From Actinomadura soli (GTDB lineage Bacteria; Actinomycetota; Actinomycetes; Streptosporangiales; Streptosporangiaceae), in contig NZ_VCKW01000063.1 of NCBI RefSeq assembly GCF_005889715.1, positions 1-35,740 of the forward strand: a stretch of 35,740 bases of DNA, in the 5' to 3' direction. Each line of letters begins with the position of its first letter. The stretch's first letter is position 1. The translations under genes were made by a program, and so were the position numbers. Positions 32,775 through 35,740 of this stretch are shown here, one piece after another. The notes beneath the pieces were generated by a model. It searched no databases and was not told the origin of the DNA. It saw nothing but the letters and a program-made list of their open reading frames with translations.

Positions 32775-33479
32775 GTGAGCAGCAGCGGCACGGCCAAGAA
32801 GGCGATGGATCTCGCGGGGATCGTCATCGTGCCGGTGATCGGCGTTTCTGCGGTCGCGACCGGATGGGCGGCCATCGATCGGCCGCTGCACCCTCAGCCG
32901 GTTTCGCATCTGGTGGTGGTCGCGGCCGCGGGGCTGGCGGGGTTCGCGGGCAATGAACTGGTGGCCCGCTACCGGATCCGGGTCGGCCGCAAGATCGGGT
33001 CGGCGGCGCTGGTCGCCGACGGGTTGCACGCCAGGACCGACGGATTCACGTCCTTGGCGGTGCTGGTCGGCGCGGGCGGCGCCGCGGTGGGCTGGGGATG
33101 GGCCGACCCGGTGATCGGCCTGCTGATCGCCCTGGCCATCCTGGGCGTGCTGGGTCAGGCGGCCCGGCAGATCTACCACCGACTGATGGACGCGGTCGAT
33201 CCCGCCGTGACCGCCCAAGCGCAGGACTCGTTGGACGCGGTTCCCGGCGTCCTGGACGTGGGACGGGTCCGGCTGCGCTGGGTGGGGCACCAGTTGGAGG
33301 CCGACTGCCAGATCGTGGTGGACGACACCTTGTCGGTGGTCGCCGCGCACCGGGTCGCCGTCGCCGCCGAACATGCCCTCCTGCACGCGCTGCCCCGGCT
33401 GGTCACCGCCGTGGTCCACACCGACCCGCGGCAGGCGGACGGCATCGACCACCACGCCCTGCTCGCTGGACACCGCTGA
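32775..33479 (+). CDS. CDF-family cation efflux protein lacking its first two membrane helices
   Basis: The 234-aa frame starts at GTG 32775 (GGGAG upstream) with MSSSGTAKKAMDLAGIVIVP, which aligns with the third membrane helix region of CDF (ZitB/FieF-type) exporters. Present are VVVAAAGLAGFAGNELVARYR, the helix-5 metal site HARTD in ADGLHARTDGFTSLAVLVG and the cytoplasmic domain (VPGVLDVGRVRLRWVGHQLE). Helices 1-2 (~90 residues), with the other half of the zinc site, are missing; family members are ~300-330 aa. A 5' deletion is likely and transport is doubtful. Confidence 0.7.
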   Translation: MSSSGTAKKAMDLAGIVIVPVIGVSAVATGWAAIDRPLHPQPVSHLVVVAAAGLAGFAGNELVARYRIRVGRKIGSAALVADGLHARTDGFTSLAVLVGAGGAAVGWGWADPVIGLLIALAILGVLGQAARQIYHRLMDAVDPAVTAQAQDSLDAVPGVLDVGRVRLRWVGHQLEADCQIVVDDTLSVVAAHRVAVAAEHALLHALPRLVTAVVHTDPRQADGIDHHALLAGHR

Positions 33480-33516
33480 CCACCCGCCGGGTGACCGACC
33501 CAGGCCCATGTGACCA

Positions 33517-33640
33517 TCACCAGAAGAGGGCGGCCGCCAGGCCCAGCAATGCGCAGACGCCAAGGGTCCGCAAGACGCTCCAACGGAGCCCGAAGATGAT
33601 GACGAAGGCGACCACAGTGATGGCCAAGGCGGTGGGACGC
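33517..33640 (-). pseudogene. possible C-terminal remnant of a chromate (ChrA) transporter
   Basis: The minus strand reads TALAITVVAFVIIFGLRWSV, then LRTLGVCALLGLAAALFW and stops. The pattern of a last membrane helix pair with WSVLRTLG resembles the end of CHR-family transporters. Only ~40 residues survive. Other multi-helix transporters could end like this. No further gene is seen in 33640-33770. Confidence 0.4.
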
Positions 33641-33777
33641 CATGGTGTCGCCGGCGGCCGTGCTTGGGGATCGGCGAGCTATTAGCGGCCAGACGGAATT
33701 TTGCAGCAATACCCTGCTCAGCCAATGGCGTCCCCGCACTGGCGATGTCACCGGACGCCACAATAGATGATCATGAG

Positions 33778-33792
33778 ATTCTCATTGAGAAT
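33778..33792. promoter_or_regulatory. AT-rich 7-1-7 palindrome, possible Fur-family operator
   Basis: ATTCTCATTGAGAAT is a perfect 7-1-7 inverted repeat. It overlaps TGAGATTCTCA (33774-33784, perfect 5-1-5) and is preceded by ATGATCAT (33768-33775). The AT-rich 7-1-7 form is like Zur/Fur boxes. It lies ~180 bases upstream of the His-rich/PLP module copy 2. Confidence 0.45.
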
Positions 33793-33862
33793 TTCAGCCA
33801 GGGGTCGTCAGGCCCCACGGGGCGATGGGTGATTACCTTTATTTAACAGGAGCGTTCAATAC

Positions 33863-33884
33863 GGTGTGAAATAGCGATCACACC
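33863..33884. repeat. 7-8-7 inverted repeat
   Basis: GGTGTGA (33863-33869) pairs exactly with TCACACC (33878-33884) around 8 bases. It lies about 90 bases upstream of the His-rich gene and could be a second regulator site or leader hairpin. Confidence 0.45.
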
Positions 33885-33971
33885 TGGTTGCCGCCCGCTG
33901 ACCATGTGATACCGCAATGGATTTTCAATACCGGTGCGCAATCACAGGGTGTTGCTGTAGGTTCTGATCTC

Positions 33972-34526
33972 GTGATTACGCCTGTTGCGTGGAACCGACG
34001 CTCGACAGATTCCTGTCTGAGCCTTGTCGGGCTGCTTCTCGGCGTGATTATCGTGCTGTACGTCGCAGTGTGCGCCCCTGGTCTGCACGAAGCGGGCGAG
34101 CATTCGCATGGCAGCACGATCCATATGGCCCATAGCGCCACGCATACCTCACCGGCGCATGCCAGGGAGTCCGCAGGTCTCGCCGCGCCGGACGGGACAC
34201 CGCAGAAGTATCGCGATCACCTCCGCGAGACAGGCCCCTGGCCTGCATTGGAACATCATGCGGGCTGCGGCGACTGGGCAGCGGGCTCGGTTCGCGCGGC
34301 CCCGCTCGCACCGCCCGCGCTCGTCCTGATCGGGATGGTGCCACCTGGGCTCACTGGCAACGGACCGCTCCATACCAAGGATCTTGGTCGCAGCCGGCGA
34401 CCTGCCCGCGCCGACGTCTCCGGATCGGGACGCGCCCGGCTACTTTCGCTCGGCTGCGTGCTGCGCCTCTTCATACCCGCCATTGCGGACGGCGCTGTCT
34501 TACAGCACGGCATCCTCGCTGAATGA
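33972..34526 (+). CDS. His-rich membrane-anchored protein (module copy 2)
   Basis: This ~184-aa protein has one N-terminal membrane helix (LSLVGLLLGVIIVLYVAVCAP), then a His-rich stretch (GLHEAGEHSHGSTIHMAHSA, THTSPAHA) and a second hydrophobic region (LAPPALVLIGMVPPGL). The helix ending in a Cys, followed by His-rich sequence, parallels the protein at 28775-29350. The start is uncertain: GTG 33972 puts the helix near the N-terminus; the frame is open from TTG 33888. Flanking DNA has lower GC than the rest. It precedes the PLP-enzyme gene by 165 bases. Confidence 0.55.
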   Translation: MITPVAWNRRSTDSCLSLVGLLLGVIIVLYVAVCAPGLHEAGEHSHGSTIHMAHSATHTSPAHARESAGLAAPDGTPQKYRDHLRETGPWPALEHHAGCGDWAAGSVRAAPLAPPALVLIGMVPPGLTGNGPLHTKDLGRSRRPARADVSGSGRARLLSLGCVLRLFIPAIADGAVLQHGILAE

Positions 34527-34691
34527 CGCGTTCGTCATCGCCGTCGAGGCTCTGCCACCAGGGGGCAGCTACCAATAGGGCCATGCTCGCCGTTAGCGCG
34601 AGTGGCCCATTGCGTCCAGTGCGCACGGATTCCGAATCAGCTTGTCACTGATGCCATTCGCGCTGCCTGACGGCGGCCGGAAGGGACAACC

Positions 34692-35740
34692 ATGACGACC
34701 GCTCCCATGGTCATGGATGGAACAGCAACGCACGCGCCGCCGTCTCAGCGGACGATCAACGGAACGGAACGTGATTCACTTTCGCGTCTGGTCGGCAATA
34801 CTCCCCTGCTGTGGGTACCGGATGTGCTCACCGGATCGGAACGCGGATTCTGGGCGAAGCTGGAAGGCGCGAACCCGGGCGGGATCAAAGACCGGCCGGC
34901 CCTGTTCATGGTCGCCAAGGCCCGGCAGCGCGGGCTGCTGCGTCCCGGCAAGCCGATCATCGAGTCGACCAGCGGCACCCTCGGCCTCGGCCTGGCGCTG
35001 GCCGGGCTGATGTACGGGCACCCGGTCACGCTGGTCACCGATCCGGGGATGGAACCGCTGATGGGCAACCTGCTGCGCGCCTACGGCGCACGCGTCGAGG
35101 TGGTGCCCGAACCGCACCCGGAGGGCGGGTGGCAGGAGGCGCGCCGGGCCCGCGTCGAAGAGCTCATGGCGGACGCGCCCGGAGCCTGGTGCCCCGACCA
35201 GTACAACAACCCCGACAACGTCGAGGCCTACAAGGGGCTGGCCGTGGAACTGGCCGGGCAGCTCGACCACGTCGACGTCCTGGTGTGCAGCGTCGGCACC
35301 GGCGGCCACAGCGCCGGGATCAGCCGCGTCCTGCGGGCCGTGTTCCCCGACCTGCGGCTGGTGGGCGTCGACACCGTCGGATCGACCATCTTCGGTCAGG
35401 CCGCCGAGCCCCGGCTGATGCGCGGGCTGGGCAGCAGCATCTACCCCCGCAACGTCGACTACGCGGCCTTCGACGAGGTCCACTGGGTCGCCGCCCACGA
35501 GGCGGTGTGGACCTGCCGCCGCCTTGCCGCCACGCGCTACGCCACCGGCGGCTGGAGCGTGGGCGCCGTCGCCCTGGTCGCCTCATGGCTGGCCCGCACC
35601 CGGCCGCGGGGCACCCGGATCGTGACGGTCTTCCCCGACGGGCCCCACCGCTACTGGCACACCGTCTTCGATGACGCCTACTGCCGCAAGCACGACCTGC
35701 TCGACCGGCCGCCCGCCCCCAGCCCCGAGCTGATCACAGA
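34692..35740 (+). CDS. cysteine-synthase-family PLP enzyme (copy 2), runs off the window
   Basis: This fold-type II PLP enzyme of the CysK/CysM/CBS family catalyses beta-replacement or beta-elimination on serine- or cysteine-like substrates. Visible are [13 protein letters not shown], the PLP lysine in [11 protein letters not shown], the substrate loop [16 protein letters not shown] (CysK has TSGNTG) and the phosphate-binding [13 protein letters not shown] 34692 follows GGAAGGGA. At least 349 codons are present with no stop before the edge, longer than CysK (~310 aa). The N-terminal ~35 residues are a variable extension. The absence of the usual Asn in TSGNTG suggests a substrate different from O-acetylserine. 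Confidence 0.85.
   Translation, partial: MTTAPMVMDGTATHAPPSQRTINGTERDSLSRLVGNTPLLWVPDVLTGSERGFWAKLEGANPGGIKDRPALFMVAKARQRGLLRPGKPIIESTSGTLGLGLALAGLMYGHPVTLVTDPGMEPLMGNLLRAYGARVEVVPEPHPEGGWQEARRARVEELMADAPGAWCPDQYNNPDNVEAYKGLAVELAGQLDHVDVLVCSVGTGGHSAGISRVLRAVFPDLRLVGVDTVGSTIFGQAAEPRLMRGLGSSIYPRNVDYAAFDEVHWVAAHEAVWTCRRLAATRYATGGWSVGAVALVASWLARTRPRGTRIVTVFPDGPHRYWHTVFDDAYCRKHDLLDRPPAPSPELIT

Overview
The window is high-GC DNA (GTG starts, dense Shine-Dalgarno sequences, four-base GTGA overlaps, many IclR regulators) typical of a filamentous actinomycete. SigE-like sigma factor, CU044_5270-family, three-helix-bundle and WYL/VOC genes point to Streptosporangiales-type relatives such as Actinomadura; this placement is inference. 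No rRNA, tRNA or CRISPR array was seen.

1-20.1 kb is a catabolic island. A decayed IclR gene (444-752, minus) lies upstream of an RbsB/RbsA/RbsC-type ABC importer (878-4655). Facing it is an IclR regulator / hydroxyquinol 1,2-dioxygenase / maleylacetate reductase operon (7565 back to 4750), the lower pathway that turns hydroxyquinol into 3-oxoadipate. Divergent from it run a flavin hydroxylase, a TrzN/AtzB-like amidohydrolase, an HSL-type esterase and an MmsA-type dehydrogenase (7827-13323). After a bidirectional terminator come, on the minus strand, an MFS carrier, an ACMSD-type metal-dependent decarboxylase/hydrolase and a SnoaL/NTF2-like protein (13404-16407), then an odd reading frame joining the middle of an aldehyde dehydrogenase to the C-terminal part of a benzoylformate decarboxylase (16557-17816), a salicylate-hydroxylase-like monooxygenase (17947-19158) and a divergent IclR regulator (19301-20080). 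A 15-base near-palindrome (consensus GTNCRWTGAATGGAC) occurs about 90-120 bases upstream of three of these transcription units and may tie them into one regulon.

20.1-25.1 kb is a patchwork of small genes and decayed DNA: two VOC/glyoxalase-fold proteins, one beside a WYL regulator with a perfect 9-5-9 palindrome between them; IS3 remnants; a truncated winged-helix protein; and the most interesting locus, a broken cassette in the order ubiquitin-like protein (with a Gly-Gly tail), E2-like protein (two compensating frameshifts, one inside a 57/56-base tandem duplication) and the start of a JAB/MPN peptidase. This is the gene order of bacterial ubiquitin-like conjugation (Bil-type) operons; the rest of the JAB gene and any E1 are gone.

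25.1-27.9 kb holds an ECF/SigE-like sigma factor, a CU044_5270-type membrane partner and a secreted protein with seven D-x-W-x-x-G repeats, probably a seven-bladed propeller.

27.9-35.7 kb contains two copies of a small module, a His-rich membrane-anchored protein followed by a cysteine-synthase-family PLP enzyme. The minus-strand copy (28.5-29.35 kb) has its enzyme cut off after about 55 codons against an IS5-type transposase fragment; the plus-strand copy (33.97 kb to the window end) is open to the edge. Between them lie two unrecognised helical proteins, a luciferase-like/three-helix-bundle reading frame, a CDF metal exporter lacking its first two membrane helices and a possible chromate-transporter tail. 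The metal theme (His-rich proteins, CDF, Fur-like palindrome) suggests metal or thiol homeostasis, but that is inference.
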